A stretch of DNA of 64,000 bases from Phycisphaerales bacterium (GCA_035627955.1 DASPKU010000022.1:1-64000); one strand, 5' to 3'; counted from the stretch's first letter, positions 51,601-59,573 are shown. Numbers and translations are program-made. The notes: generated from the sequence alone by a model not told the origin.

Positions 51601-52654
51601 CTCCGCCGGCCTCATCGGCTGGGCCAGGTCCCGCTTCGGCGTCGAACTGCACTCCGAGGACCTCCGCACCGGCGGTGCCGAGGAGCGCCACCGTGTCAAG
51701 GATCTGCTCGTTCACGCCGCCGTGGAGCAGATCGAGCAGGCCGACCTCTCCGGCCTCAACGCCTATACCGAGCCCAACTACGGCGCCAAGGAGCTTTCCT
51801 CCTGGCTCCGCGACAAGCTCACGCTGGACGTCCACGCCGACGAGATCGTGCAGGTGCACAAGGCCGGCGAGCGCGACCGCACCGTCACCGACCTCATCAT
51901 GGAGAAAGTCGAGGCCCTCTACCGCAAGCGTGAGATCGAGTACCCCGTCGACTTCGCCCTCCAGATCACCAGCCTGCTCTTCCAGCGCGGCGCCCGTGAC
52001 GAGGCCGCGGCCAACCTGGTCGCCTGGGCCAACGCCCGCTTCAAGATGGGCTGGGACTCCACCGTGTTCAAGAAGAACCCGGCGGTGGTCCGCAGCGAAC
52101 TCCTCGCCGAATCCGAGAAGTTCGTCGCCGAGGGCCGCATGGAGAAGGAGATCGACGCCGCCCTCAAGTGCACCACCGACGAGCAGCTGGAGGCCCACCT
52201 CCGCGAGCGCTTCGGCCAGGAGCTGCCCGAGAACATGCGGCACCTCCCCGAGGACGAGCGTCCCGACAAGATCCGGGCCAAGGTCGAGAACATCCTCCGC
52301 CCCGAGCTGCTCCAGCTCGAGCGCGGCATGCTGCTGGAGACCCTCGACACCGCGTGGAAGGACCACCTCTACGCGATGGACCAGCTCCGCGACTCCATTA
52401 ACTTCCGCGCCTTCAGCCAGCAGGACCCGCGCATCGAGTACAAGAAGGAAGGCTCGCACCTGTTCAACGGCATGATGGAGAGCGTGCGTGCCCGCGTCAC
52501 CGAGTACGTCTTCAAGGCCCGCATCTCCCTGCCGGGCATGGGCGGCCCGCCCCGCCCGATGGCCACGCCGATGCCCCGCCCAGCCGCGGCCCCCGTCATG
52601 GCCCCCGGCGGCGCAAGCATCATCGGCCCCGGCATCGACGGCGGCGTCGCGTGA
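48671..52654 (+). CDS. secA: Preprotein translocase ATPase SecA
   Basis: Motor of Sec-dependent export. 1,327 residues against the usual 800-950. Walker A GEGKT is at residues 191-195 and the DEVD box at 297-300; VVTVNDYLVQRD, TGTADTEAQEF, NMAGRGTDIKLG and LRGRSGRQGDKGSSRF follow. A charged helical insertion (about 340-410, DEKVQKCKMRIKGFEGDIRQ) and a long extra segment near the C-terminus account for the size. The normal C-terminal Cys zinc finger is missing; the tail is Gly/Pro/Met-rich instead. ATG 48671 has no Shine-Dalgarno and is preceded by a GCACGC-acca-GCGTGC hairpin. Confidence 0.96.
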   Translation: MAEQQGIPFIGPILNKIIGTRNERFVKKYTQRVNEINALEPKVIQLTDEQLRGKVHELRARVDKGEKADDLIPEAFAYAREAMDRGVGIRNIFNPAANFDVSLLPPPMRDLYAKVKAEMDAREPLHPTGEWQGWTIPIEGWRQLDIPNELYAAVKALFPESRPPFRARPFDVQLIGGMVLCQGKISEMRTGEGKTIVAPLACYKAAIERMKVHVVTVNDYLVQRDRDWTAPYFRALGMTVGAIHPQHMQDEDEKRVMYRCDVVYGTTAEFGFDYLRDNMKKSVDMQVQKKREFAIVDEVDSILIDEARTPLIISGEAHSNSPRYDLADRLARHLVERQKPWAEADEKVQKCKMRIKGFEGDIRQARDKAQIPTLQEGLRQAKAELPMLEKERDKHTQYFEVKMERKSAHLTHDGVSEAQRVAQIGSLYVDENIDLPHLLEQSLRAFTVYERDRDYVVMPAQNPQTGRMEPSIVIVDTNTGRPMIGRQWSDGLHQAIECKEKVPIKAETQTVATVTIQNFFKMYKRLAGMTGTADTEAQEFHDIYHLDVVAIPTNKPVVRNDFDDVVFLSAKDKWNQIVDEIKAFHDVGRPILVGTTSVEKSETLSKLLTARHQIQHEVLNAKQHEREAHIVENAGQMGAVMIATNMAGRGTDIKLGKITRESQLDHWLRRGICPRTVTIESTVDQLREGVYRKMAPKELNIQKRDAESMDFAQLELQLLRHWAQKFTWMDPKNIERANAEELRTALDENGRFLIHRLRWFDSIEDMGGLHVIGTERHEARRIDNQLRGRSGRQGDKGSSRFFVSLEDDLMKMFAGETTMRILARLGMKEGDAIEHPMLTKSVERAQRKVEERNFQYRKQVLEYDEVMEHQRRAFYGLRQRVLEGRDMKALIFDFIKSTVDGAVDTYLDPEYPAQCAAEYAKSKLECSIAPDRLRGKEVSEMERVILEDAAHEARQSIELTLGEYMPMEGSEVSVDFDSAGLIGWARSRFGVELHSEDLRTGGAEERHRVKDLLVHAAVEQIEQADLSGLNAYTEPNYGAKELSSWLRDKLTLDVHADEIVQVHKAGERDRTVTDLIMEKVEALYRKREIEYPVDFALQITSLLFQRGARDEAAANLVAWANARFKMGWDSTVFKKNPAVVRSELLAESEKFVAEGRMEKEIDAALKCTTDEQLEAHLRERFGQELPENMRHLPEDERPDKIRAKVENILRPELLQLERGMLLETLDTAWKDHLYAMDQLRDSINFRAFSQQDPRIEYKKEGSHLFNGMMESVRARVTEYVFKARISLPGMGGPPRPMATPMPRPAAAPVMAPGGASIIGPGIDGGVA

Positions 52655-52709
52655 GCATGCCTGAGTTCGTTGCCTTGAGTTTGTGACCAACCCTGATCGC
52701 AACCCCTCG

Positions 52710-52740
52710 GGGCCTCCGCATTGGAGGCCCCGTTTTCGTT
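52710..52740 (+). terminator. Rho-independent terminator of secA
   Basis: GGGGCCTCC-gcatt-GGAGGCCCC followed by GTTTTCGTT, 55 bp after the secA stop. Confidence 0.88.
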
Positions 52741-52778
52741 GCGCACCCGCTGCACCTCCCACCCGCTACACTGCCCCC

Positions 52779-53192
52779 ATGCTGAAGCGGGCCGGGCTGC
52801 TGCTGTTGATCGTGGGCTTTGGGCTGGGCGCCGGCGGCTGCCTCGAGCGCCGCATGACCATCACCTCCGAGCCGCCGGGCGCCACCGCGACCGTCAACGG
52901 CGTTGAGGTCGGGCGCACGCCCGTCTCCGCTTCCTTTGTTTACTTCGGCAAGTACCAGGTCGAGCTGGAACGCGACGGTTACGAACCCCTCCGCACCGAG
53001 GCCAAGGCCACAACGCCCCTCTACGAGTACCCGCCCATCGACCTGCTCGCCTCCGCGGTGCCCCTCAACATCACCAGCAACGTCAACTGGCACTTCGTCA
53101 TGGAGCCGGAGAAGTCCGCCCGCGGCTCGACCGAAGCCACCGACGCCGCCCTGCTCGAGCGCGCCCGCGAGCTGCGGAAGCAGGTGCAGTAG
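52779..53192 (+). CDS. PEGA-domain lipoprotein
   Basis: 137 residues. The lipoprotein signal MLKRAGLLLLIVGFGLGAGGC is followed by a PEGA domain (ITSEPPGATATVNGVEVGRTP, YQVELERDGYEPL), a short beta-fold common in envelope proteins. The C-terminal helix is charged. The next gene starts 3 bp after the stop, so the pair is probably cotranscribed. Confidence 0.88.
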   Translation: MLKRAGLLLLIVGFGLGAGGCLERRMTITSEPPGATATVNGVEVGRTPVSASFVYFGKYQVELERDGYEPLRTEAKATTPLYEYPPIDLLASAVPLNITSNVNWHFVMEPEKSARGSTEATDAALLERARELRKQVQ

Positions 53193-53195
53193 CCC

Positions 53196-53744
53196 ATGGC
53201 CGACCACGCCGTGCAAGGTTCTTCCGCCGCGATGCCCTACCGCATCGCCTGCCTCTGCGACCTGCGGGACACGCAGGGGCGCGTGCTGCTGCTCCGCCGC
53301 CTCAAGGCGCCCAACCAGGGCCTCTGCTCGCCCATTGGCGGCAAGCTACACGTCGATGAGGGCGAGTCGCCCGCCCAGTGCGCCCAGCGCGAGATCCTCG
53401 AAGAGGCCGGCCTCAGCGTCCCCATGGACCGCATCCACCTGATCGGCCTCGTCGCCGAGACGGCCTTCGAGGGCAAGGGCCACTGGCTCATGTTCGTCTA
53501 CCGCGTGCTTGGCCCCGTCGAGGTCGAGCCCCACGACATGCGCGAGGGCCGCCTCGAGTGGTTCACGCCGCAGGAGGTCGAGCACCTCCCGCTCCCCGAG
53601 ACCGACCGCAAGATCATCTGGCCCCTCATGAAGCGAGCCGACCCGCGGACAGCGAATGGCCGCCCCGGCTTCTTCGCCGTGCACATCGACTGCCGGGGCG
53701 ATCAGCTCAAGTGGACCGTCGAGCAGGAAGTCCCCGGCACCTGA
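53196..53744 (+). CDS. Nudix hydrolase
   Basis: 182 residues. The Nudix box GGKLHVDEGESPAQCAQREI followed by LEEAGL has the invariant G-x5-E-x7-R-E-x2-E-E-x-G spacing that binds metal and hydrolyses nucleoside diphosphate-X compounds. The fold N-terminus ACLCDLRDTQGRVLLLRRL is present. The substrate cannot be inferred; MutT-type oxidised nucleotides are one option. Follows the PEGA lipoprotein gene by 3 bp. Confidence 0.9.
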   Translation: MADHAVQGSSAAMPYRIACLCDLRDTQGRVLLLRRLKAPNQGLCSPIGGKLHVDEGESPAQCAQREILEEAGLSVPMDRIHLIGLVAETAFEGKGHWLMFVYRVLGPVEVEPHDMREGRLEWFTPQEVEHLPLPETDRKIIWPLMKRADPRTANGRPGFFAVHIDCRGDQLKWTVEQEVPGT

Positions 53745-53765
53745 CTTCGGAACGCTCGTGGCGGG

Positions 53766-54617
53766 CTAGAACGCCCACGCCGGCTCCCGGTCCGCCACCA
53801 GCCCGAGCGCCCGCGCCTCCGCGATGAACGCGCCCACCGCCTCGCGCTCGCGCTCCCCGACCTCGAAGCGCAGCAACTGCGTCAGGTACCGCTCCGCCTC
53901 CTCCGCCGGCCAGCGCGACGCCGGCTGCCGGCGCGCGATCACCCAGTCCAGGCGCGTGGCGTTGTGCCGCCGGTGCCGGTCGAGCAGCGCCGTCGCGGCC
54001 TTCACCTTCTGCGAACCAACATCCTCGCGCCGGCACATCCACACCGCGTACGCAAACGGCAGCCCCGTGAGCGCCTTCCACTGCTCGCCGAGATCGAGCT
54101 GGTACGGGTACCGCGACGCCGGCGGGCAGTCCGTCACCACCTTGTCACCGATCAAGAGAACAGTGGGGGGCCAGCTCTCCTCGATCGACCCCGAGGGCGC
54201 CGCCCCCTCCAGCGGCATCCGCTCCCGCGCATCAAACCCGATCACTCGCGGCCTCACCCCATACCGCCGCGACAGAATCACCTGCGCCAGGATCACCGAC
54301 GTGTGGCTGTCCGTGTCCGCGTGCAGCGTCGTCACCTGCTCGAACGGCACCGCCGAGAACACCCGCACCGTCAGCGTCGGCCCGTCGCACCCGATCATCC
54401 CCGCCGGCACCAGCGCCAGCGCCGGGTCATCCGACCCCGGCAGCCCCACCGCATCCACCACCGAGCACAGCCCCAAGTCCGCCTCTTCGCTCCGCACCAT
54501 CCCGGCGATCACCGACGGCACGGCCGGGACCAGCGTCAGCCCCTGCACCTTCTCCAGTCCTTCAACCAGGGGAGCGGTGTTCAGGTAACGCACGCACGCG
54601 ACGCGGATCGGCTCCAT
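53766..54617 (-). CDS. mqnA: Chorismate dehydratase (MqnA), futalosine menaquinone pathway
   Basis: First committed enzyme of the futalosine route to menaquinone. 283 residues with a periplasmic-binding-protein-like fold: RVACVRYLNTAPLVEGLE, LGLCSVVDAVGLPGSDD, TLHADTDSHTSVILAQVIL, LLIGDKVV and LGEQWKALTGLPFAYAVWM. Other mqn genes are not in the window. Convergent with the Nudix gene and divergent from the acetyltransferase gene. Confidence 0.92.
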   Translation of the reverse strand: MEPIRVACVRYLNTAPLVEGLEKVQGLTLVPAVPSVIAGMVRSEEADLGLCSVVDAVGLPGSDDPALALVPAGMIGCDGPTLTVRVFSAVPFEQVTTLHADTDSHTSVILAQVILSRRYGVRPRVIGFDARERMPLEGAAPSGSIEESWPPTVLLIGDKVVTDCPPASRYPYQLDLGEQWKALTGLPFAYAVWMCRREDVGSQKVKAATALLDRHRRHNATRLDWVIARRQPASRWPAEEAERYLTQLLRFEVGEREREAVGAFIAEARALGLVADREPAWAF

Positions 54618-54678
54618 GCGCGAAGGGTAGGTTCAGGAAAGACAATGTGTTGGCACGCGCTTTGCCGATCTTGGCCCC

Positions 54679-55305
54679 ATGCACCCAGCGGGGAAGCGCA
54701 AGCTGATCGTCATCGGTGGGGGTGGTCACGCGCTGGTCGTGACCGAGGCCGTGCAGGCCGCGGGCGTGCAGCCCGAGGGCTTCTACGACGACAACCCCGA
54801 GGCCGTGCTCGGCCAGCGCCTCAGCATCAACTACCTCGGCCCACTCTCCGCGGCCAAGGTCGGCGACGAGGACCTCTACATCGTCGCCCTGGGCGACGTG
54901 CAGCTCCGTCGGCGCGTGCTGCAGGGGCTGCCCTACGACCTCGCGGCCACCATCATCCACGCCGAGTCCTTCGTCGCGCCATCCGCAACGCTCGGCACCG
55001 GCATCTTCGTCGCACCCAAGGCGATGGTGCACTCGTTCGCCAGCATCGACGACCACTGCATCATCAACTCCGGCGCGATCGTCGAGCACGAGTGCGCCAT
55101 CGGTGAGAACACCCACATCGGCCCCGGCGCGGTGCTCGGCGGCGGCGCCCGCGTGGGCGCTCAGACACTCGTCGGCCTGGGCGCCCGCGTGCTCCCCGGC
55201 GTGCGGATCGGCTCGGGCTGCGTGATCGGCGCCGGCGCGGTCGTGGTGCGCGACATCCCCAGCGACACCAAGGTCGTCGGCGTCCCGGCTCGCGTGATGT
55301 CCTGA
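54679..55305 (+). CDS. NeuD/PglD-like sugar O- or N-acyltransferase
   Basis: 208 residues. An N-terminal nucleotide-binding-like segment (KLIVIGGGGHALVVTEAVQA) is followed by a left-handed beta-helix of hexapeptide repeats (VAPSATLGTGIFVAPKAMVH, ENTHIGPGAVLGGGARVGAQ, VRIGSGCVIGAGAVVVRDIP). The His in VEHEC is where the catalytic base lies in this family. It probably acetylates a sugar nucleotide for surface polysaccharide; no glycan cluster adjoins it. Confidence 0.88.
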   Translation: MHPAGKRKLIVIGGGGHALVVTEAVQAAGVQPEGFYDDNPEAVLGQRLSINYLGPLSAAKVGDEDLYIVALGDVQLRRRVLQGLPYDLAATIIHAESFVAPSATLGTGIFVAPKAMVHSFASIDDHCIINSGAIVEHECAIGENTHIGPGAVLGGGARVGAQTLVGLGARVLPGVRIGSGCVIGAGAVVVRDIPSDTKVVGVPARVMS

Positions 55306-55326
55306 TTGACGTGGTAAGCGGAAGGC

Positions 55327-55947
55327 CTACTCGTCGCCCGCCAGATTCGCCGCGATGTACTTCCGCGCCCGCGACTTGTTGTCGCGCGCTGAAATACGGC
55401 TGCCGTCCGACCGGAACCGGATCACCTGCCCCGAGCGGCACAGCTTCGCCAGCGCCTGGTTGATGCTCGACTTCAGCGACGTCGGCGCCGCGTTGGAGCG
55501 GTACCCCGTCTCCGGCAGCGCATCGCCGATCTCCTCGGTCGTCAGCTGCTCCTGGTAGCGGTCCAGCGACCAGATCGCCAGGATCGCATCCGCGATGTTC
55601 ATCTTGCCGGCCGTGGGCCGCCCCGCGCCCGCGCCGCCAGATCCGCCGTTACCGACGCGACGCTGCCCGACGTTGTTCCGTCCCTGGTCCTTGTTCAGCA
55701 TGCCGCTGAAGGACGAGACCTTGCGGTTCTGGGCATCCACCAGCTGCTGGGCGTACTGGCGGATCTGAGAGACCGACGACTCCACCTGCTGCGCCACCGC
55801 CGTGTACGCGGCCCGCGCCTCGCGCTCCTTCACCCGCTGCGCCTCGATCCAGCTCGTCACCTTCTCCAACTGCTCGGCAATCTCGACAAGGCTCATCTCA
55901 TTGACGGGCTTGCCCGCAAGGAACGGGAGGCGTTCATCAGGTTGCAC
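55327..55947 (-). CDS. Coiled-coil protein with C-terminal winged-helix-like domain
   Basis: 206 residues from GTG 55947, chosen for the GGAG 7 bp upstream. An N-terminal coiled coil (SLVEIAEQLEKVTSWIEAQR...) is followed by a Gly/Asn-rich linker (about 100-125) and a C-terminal domain with helices NIADAILAIWSLDRYQEQL, TTEEIGDALPETG, SSINQALAKLCRSGQV, and a wing-like IRFRSDGSRI. It may bind DNA; no family is recognised. The roughly 300-bp divergent gap to the pseudopilin gene holds no motif I can name. Confidence 0.65.
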   Translation of the reverse strand: MQPDERLPFLAGKPVNEMSLVEIAEQLEKVTSWIEAQRVKEREARAAYTAVAQQVESSVSQIRQYAQQLVDAQNRKVSSFSGMLNKDQGRNNVGQRRVGNGGSGGAGAGRPTAGKMNIADAILAIWSLDRYQEQLTTEEIGDALPETGYRSNAAPTSLKSSINQALAKLCRSGQVIRFRSDGSRISARDNKSRARKYIAANLAGDE

Positions 55948-56247
55948 TATGTAGCTCCAGGGAGTGACCCAACCGTCCCGAGCAGCGGGCGTCGACAAGA
56001 GCCCCGCGTCCCGAACAGGGGGGCACATCAATAGCACTCGCAACGAAGGTGCGTCAACAGTGTGACAGAAGACTGTTGGTAAAGCTACTGCATATCCATG
56101 CACCCATCCGTCTTTGAATCCTTTTCCCCCCGTGTCCGTACCGTATTGGCGCAGAGGTTGCCCGGGCTCTGTTGGGTGCTGTTCGGGAAATCCGGGTGCA
56201 TTGCAGGAAACTTCCGGGTACGCTTGGGCTGCAAACAGGAGACGACC

Positions 56248-57111
56248 ATGGCACGCCGCACACCCCGCCTCGTCCACACCGCCCGACGCGCCTTCACGCT
56301 CATCGAGCTCCTCGTAGTCGTCGGCATCATCGGCGTGCTGGTCGGCCTCACCCTCTTCGTCGGCACCCAGGTCGTCGGCGGCGGCAAGCAGCGCACCACC
56401 CAGCAGATCATCCAGGTGCTCGACCAGGCGATGCAGACCTACATCACGTCCACCGGAGACAACCCGACCGCGATCTACGTCCACCGCGACCCGGCCGGAA
56501 CTCTCACGTACTTCCCCATCGGCGACGTGCGAGACATGACCACCAACGCTGTTGCCGTCCCCGGCGAGTTCCCGGGTGGGCACCCGATGGTCAATGCCGT
56601 CGGAATGTTCTACGAGGAAGCACGGACAAAGCCTGAAGTCAGCAAAATCCTCGACAAGATCCCCCAGCAATACGTCCGCATGTACGACATTGACGGCACC
56701 GGGCCGCAGCCTGCCCTCCTGACGGTCTTCGACGCCTGGGGCAAGCCCATTCGTTACGTACATCCCACGTTTCAGGGTGTTTACTCCGACGACCCTACCA
56801 ACAACTCGCCCAACCCAGCCACCGCCCGCCCGACCATTGCCGTGTGCCCGCTCCCCGCGGGTCTCCCCGCCGGCACCGCCTACTCGGTCCCAAACATCCG
56901 CCGCAACAACGTCCCCACCGGCACCGGCACCGCCGCCGACAATCAGCCCGACGGGGACGGCGGCATGTGCGTCGGCCACCGCCCGTACTTCTACTCCCTC
57001 GGCCCCGACGGCCTCTGCGGCGTCAAGAAGTCAGGCTCCCCGGGCACGGTGGTCGAGAACTACAACGCGGACAACATCTACACCACCATCCCCAACTTCG
57101 TCGACAAGTGA
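56248..57111 (+). CDS. Pseudopilin-like protein (type II secretion GspG-like N-terminus)
   Basis: 287 residues from ATG 56248 (AGGAG 6 bp upstream). A basic leader MARRTPRLVHTARRA precedes [20 protein letters not shown], with Phe at the cleavage point and Glu5. The mature part contains a long helix (TTQQIIQVLDQAMQTYIT) and DAWGKPIRYV, as in GspG-type major pseudopilins. A second pseudopilin is at 16713-17474; no secretion apparatus genes are adjacent. Confidence 0.88.
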   Translation: MARRTPRLVHTARRAFTLIELLVVVGIIGVLVGLTLFVGTQVVGGGKQRTTQQIIQVLDQAMQTYITSTGDNPTAIYVHRDPAGTLTYFPIGDVRDMTTNAVAVPGEFPGGHPMVNAVGMFYEEARTKPEVSKILDKIPQQYVRMYDIDGTGPQPALLTVFDAWGKPIRYVHPTFQGVYSDDPTNNSPNPATARPTIAVCPLPAGLPAGTAYSVPNIRRNNVPTGTGTAADNQPDGDGGMCVGHRPYFYSLGPDGLCGVKKSGSPGTVVENYNADNIYTTIPNFVDK

Positions 57112-57161
57112 ACGCCCGGCGGGCGTGGCGGCCCCGAGCGGCCTACCATCGTCCCTGCACC

Positions 57162-57236
<75 letters not shown>

Positions 57237-57250
57237 TTGGAAAGCACAAC

Positions 57251-57287
57251 GCCCCGCAGGGACCAACCCTGCGGGGCTTGTTCTTTT
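57251..57287 (+). terminator. Rho-independent terminator of tRNA-Pro
   Basis: GCCCCGCAGGG / CCCTGCGGGGC stem (57251-57261, 57267-57277) with a 5-base loop, followed by TTGTTCTTTT. Confidence 0.9.
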
Positions 57288-57292
57288 CCGCC

Positions 57293-57332
57293 GCCTCGAT
57301 GCCTTGGCGCCTCCTGCCCTGATGCCTCTCTT
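57293..57332. repeat. Solo terminus related to the four-helix-bundle element
   Basis: GCCTCGATGCCTTGGCGCCT and the next 20 bp match the right end of the unit at 41327-41780 at about 27 of 33 aligned positions. No gene and no opposite end accompany it. It lies between the tRNA-Pro terminator and the TetR gene. Confidence 0.55.
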
Positions 57333-57344
57333 CCACCCGCCCTT

Positions 57345-58013
57345 TCAGCCTCCCCTACGCCGAGACGCTGCCTCCCGCAACGCCCCCTCCACCAGCATCT
57401 CCACCGCCCACGCCTTCACCTTCCGCGCCGCCGGCTCGGGCATCCCCAGCACATCCGTCAGCACGATCATCGACTCGGTCCCGAACACCAGCGCCAACGC
57501 CGCGCACAACTGCCGGTACGTCTCCCGCCCCAGCTTCGCCCGCACCGGCTCCAGCGCCGCCTCGATCAGCGGCGTCCGCCGGTTCTGCCGCAGCGGCACC
57601 CCGCGCTCCCCATCCAGCACCCGTGTGACCGACGCCGCCAGCATCAGCCGCAGCTGCGCCGCGTTCGCGTACACCACCTCGTGCATCGCCGCCTCGGCCC
57701 GAAGCGCCCGCTCCACCGGGTCCGTCGATGTGTCCCCCTCAAAGAACGCGGCGGACTCCGGCACGGCCCGATCCACCGGCGCCTCGGCCAGCAACGCCTC
57801 CACCGTCGGGAAGTACCGGTAGGCCGTCGCCCGCGAGACCCCCGCCTCCATTGCCACCTCGTCCATATCCGGGCTGCGCCCGCTCTTCAACAGCCGCGCC
57901 GCCGCGGTGAGCAGGTCCTTCCGCGTGCGTGCCCGCTGGTTCGCCCGCCCGCCCCCTTGCCCAACCGCTTGCCCGCCCGCACGCCCAGCTGCTGCTTGTT
58001 TCACTCGTGCCAT
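57345..58013 (-). CDS. TetR-family transcriptional regulator
   Basis: 222 residues. The N-terminal helix-turn-helix is RKDLLTAAARLLKSG...MDEVAMEAGVSRATAYRYFP, about residues 30-75, followed by an all-helical ligand-binding domain. A Gly/Ala-rich N-terminal tail (AAAGRAGGQAVGQGGGR) precedes it. It starts 5 bp after the SnoaL-like gene stop and is transcribed with it from the promoter at 58496-58523, whose -10 is covered by a TetR-type palindrome, so autorepression is likely. Confidence 0.92.
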   Translation of the reverse strand: MARVKQAAAGRAGGQAVGQGGGRANQRARTRKDLLTAAARLLKSGRSPDMDEVAMEAGVSRATAYRYFPTVEALLAEAPVDRAVPESAAFFEGDTSTDPVERALRAEAAMHEVVYANAAQLRLMLAASVTRVLDGERGVPLRQNRRTPLIEAALEPVRAKLGRETYRQLCAALALVFGTESMIVLTDVLGMPEPAARKVKAWAVEMLVEGALREAASRRRGG

Positions 58014-58018
58014 GTGGT

Positions 58019-58441
58019 TCAGTCCTGCGGCAACTGCTGAAGAATCGCGGCCATGTCCAGCCACACCTGCTCGCGCCCGATCTGCCCGTCACCGGTGAAC
58101 TCCACCACGTGCAGTAGCCGGAAACGCAGCGGCCGGTTCCGCCCCTCCAGCCCGAACGGCCGGCCCGGCGCCCGCCCCTCCCACATCGACTCGTCAATCA
58201 GGAAGTTGTCGCCGTACAGCCGCTTGATCATCGTCGTGCGGCTCTCCGCGAGGTCCTTGAACATCTGCTTGTAGAAGGGCCGAGCCGCGTCGCGCCCTAC
58301 GGTGGGCCCCGTCGGGTAGCCCACGATGTCGTGCACCGCATCAGGCGCGAGCGTGGCGACCACGCCGTCCACGTCATCCGTAGCCTCAAACCCGAAGTGC
58401 TCGTCGATCTTGCGGTCCATCTGCGCGGGCGTCAGCGGCAT
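58019..58441 (-). CDS. SnoaL-like (NTF2 fold) protein
   Basis: 140 residues with the NTF2-like helix-sheet pattern: MDRKIDEHFGFEATDDVDGV, LAPDAVHDIVGYPTGPTVGR, ARPFYKQMF and FRLLHVVEFTGDGQIGREQV. The family includes small isomerases and hydrolases and many stress-linked proteins; no substrate is predictable. AGGAG lies 7 bp before the ATG. First gene of a two-gene unit with TetR. Confidence 0.83.
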   Translation of the reverse strand: MPLTPAQMDRKIDEHFGFEATDDVDGVVATLAPDAVHDIVGYPTGPTVGRDAARPFYKQMFKDLAESRTTMIKRLYGDNFLIDESMWEGRAPGRPFGLEGRNRPLRFRLLHVVEFTGDGQIGREQVWLDMAAILQQLPQD

Positions 58442-58490
58442 GGCTCATCTCCTGGTGCGTCTTTTCCGTTCGTGCGACGAACGTCGCTTC

Positions 58491-58523
58491 GTGAGACAGT
58501 AGTCTCACAGCGGGCAAAGGCAA
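58491..58523 (-). promoter_or_regulatory. Promoter and TetR-type operator of the SnoaL-tetR unit
   Basis: On the minus strand: -35 TTGCCT (58518-58523), 16-bp spacer, -10 TACTGT (58496-58501). The perfect palindrome GTGAGAC-tact-GTCTCAC (58491-58508) covers the -10. A second palindrome, GCGACG/CGTCGC, lies just downstream. Confidence 0.65.
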
Positions 58524-58524
58524 G

Positions 58525-58548
58525 CCCGCGGGACCCTCATCCCGCGGG
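58525..58548 (-). terminator. Terminator of the AHSA1-type gene
   Basis: Minus strand: CCCGCGGGA-tgaggg-TCCCGCGGG followed by CTTGCCTTT, 23 bp after the stop of the gene at 58572-59573. Confidence 0.7.
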
Positions 58549-58571
58549 CGTGTTCTGAACTGCGATTGCGC

Positions 58572-59573
58572 CTACCGCCGCCCCAGCCGCCCCACATACC
58601 CCGCCAGCTGTTCGAACGTCCCGCCCCAGCCGCCGCTCATTGACGCGTGCCCATCCTCGAACGCTCTCCGCTCCGCCGCCGTGGCGTTCGTCGGCGTCCA
58701 CGTGACCGTCACCACCGTGCCCCCGCCGATCCCCGCGTGCGGCTTGAACGTGACCTCCGACAGCCACTCCAGCGGCCACGTCTCATCGAAGAACGCCCGC
58801 ACCGGCTCGCCCCGCTCATCCGCGAACGACACCAGGAACAGCAGCCGCTCCGGCGGCGTGATCTCGCGGAACACCCACCGCCCGAAGTGCGCCGACCCGT
58901 CCGCCATCCCCATGCGGTACACCATCCGCCCGCCCGGCCGCAGCTCCATCTCGCTCACCGTCAGCCGCGTCCCCTTGGGCCCGAACCACTGCTCCAGGTG
59001 CTCGCGCTCGGTCCACAACTGGTACACGAGCTCCACCGGCGCCTGGATCACGCGCGTGATGACGAACGGCCTGCCCTCGCCCTCCACGCCCGCACCACGC
59101 CTCCGCATCGCCGCGGCCTCCGCCAGCCGCCCCAGCGTCTGCTTGCCGCCTTCCAGGGCCCCGTACTTCGCGATCACCGCTTCCTTCACCGCCGCCGACG
59201 AGAACGTCATCCGCAGCGTCACCAGCGTGTTCTGGTCCGCGGCACCGGCGGGCTCGAAGGTGGCCGTGGTCTGGAAGTCGATGGGTTCGCCGCCGGGCGT
59301 GCCGCCGTGCTTGTAGGTGAGTCGCTCGGGCCGCGTCACCTCGAGGTACGTGATCAGGTTGTCGTAGTCGCGCCCATCCGGCCCGTGCATCGTGAACCGC
59401 CACGACCCGCCCGCCCGCACGTTCATCGAGCTTGTTGTCGTCGTGAACCCCTGCGGACCCCACCACGCCCCGATCTCCTCCGGGCTCGTCCACAAGTCAA
59501 ACACCAGCTCGCGCGGCGCCTCGATCAGCTTCGTCAGAACAATCTCCCGGTCAGCAGTTGCAGAGGTCGACAT
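58572..59573 (-). CDS. Tandem AHSA1/SRPBCC-domain protein
   Basis: 333 residues containing two AHSA1-type START-like domains in tandem. Domain 1 (about 8-155) begins IVLTKLIEAPRELVFDLWTS and has EIGAWWGPQGFTT. Domain 2 (about 175-330) begins FVITRVIQAPVELVYQLWTE and has HLEQWFGPKGTRL. Usually these are single-domain genes, so this is a fusion or internal duplication. AAGGAAG lies 7 bp before ATG 59573. It sits in a cluster with ArsR, SRPBCC and DUF1579 genes. Confidence 0.88.
   Translation of the reverse strand: MSTSATADREIVLTKLIEAPRELVFDLWTSPEEIGAWWGPQGFTTTTSSMNVRAGGSWRFTMHGPDGRDYDNLITYLEVTRPERLTYKHGGTPGGEPIDFQTTATFEPAGAADQNTLVTLRMTFSSAAVKEAVIAKYGALEGGKQTLGRLAEAAAMRRRGAGVEGEGRPFVITRVIQAPVELVYQLWTEREHLEQWFGPKGTRLTVSEMELRPGGRMVYRMGMADGSAHFGRWVFREITPPERLLFLVSFADERGEPVRAFFDETWPLEWLSEVTFKPHAGIGGGTVVTVTWTPTNATAAERRAFEDGHASMSGGWGGTFEQLAGYVGRLGRR

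Noticed and set aside
48332-52762. A 1,476-codon open frame on the minus strand opposite secA
   Set aside because: It is the GC-rich antisense shadow of secA, with Leu/Ala/Val/Gly-only composition and no family motif.
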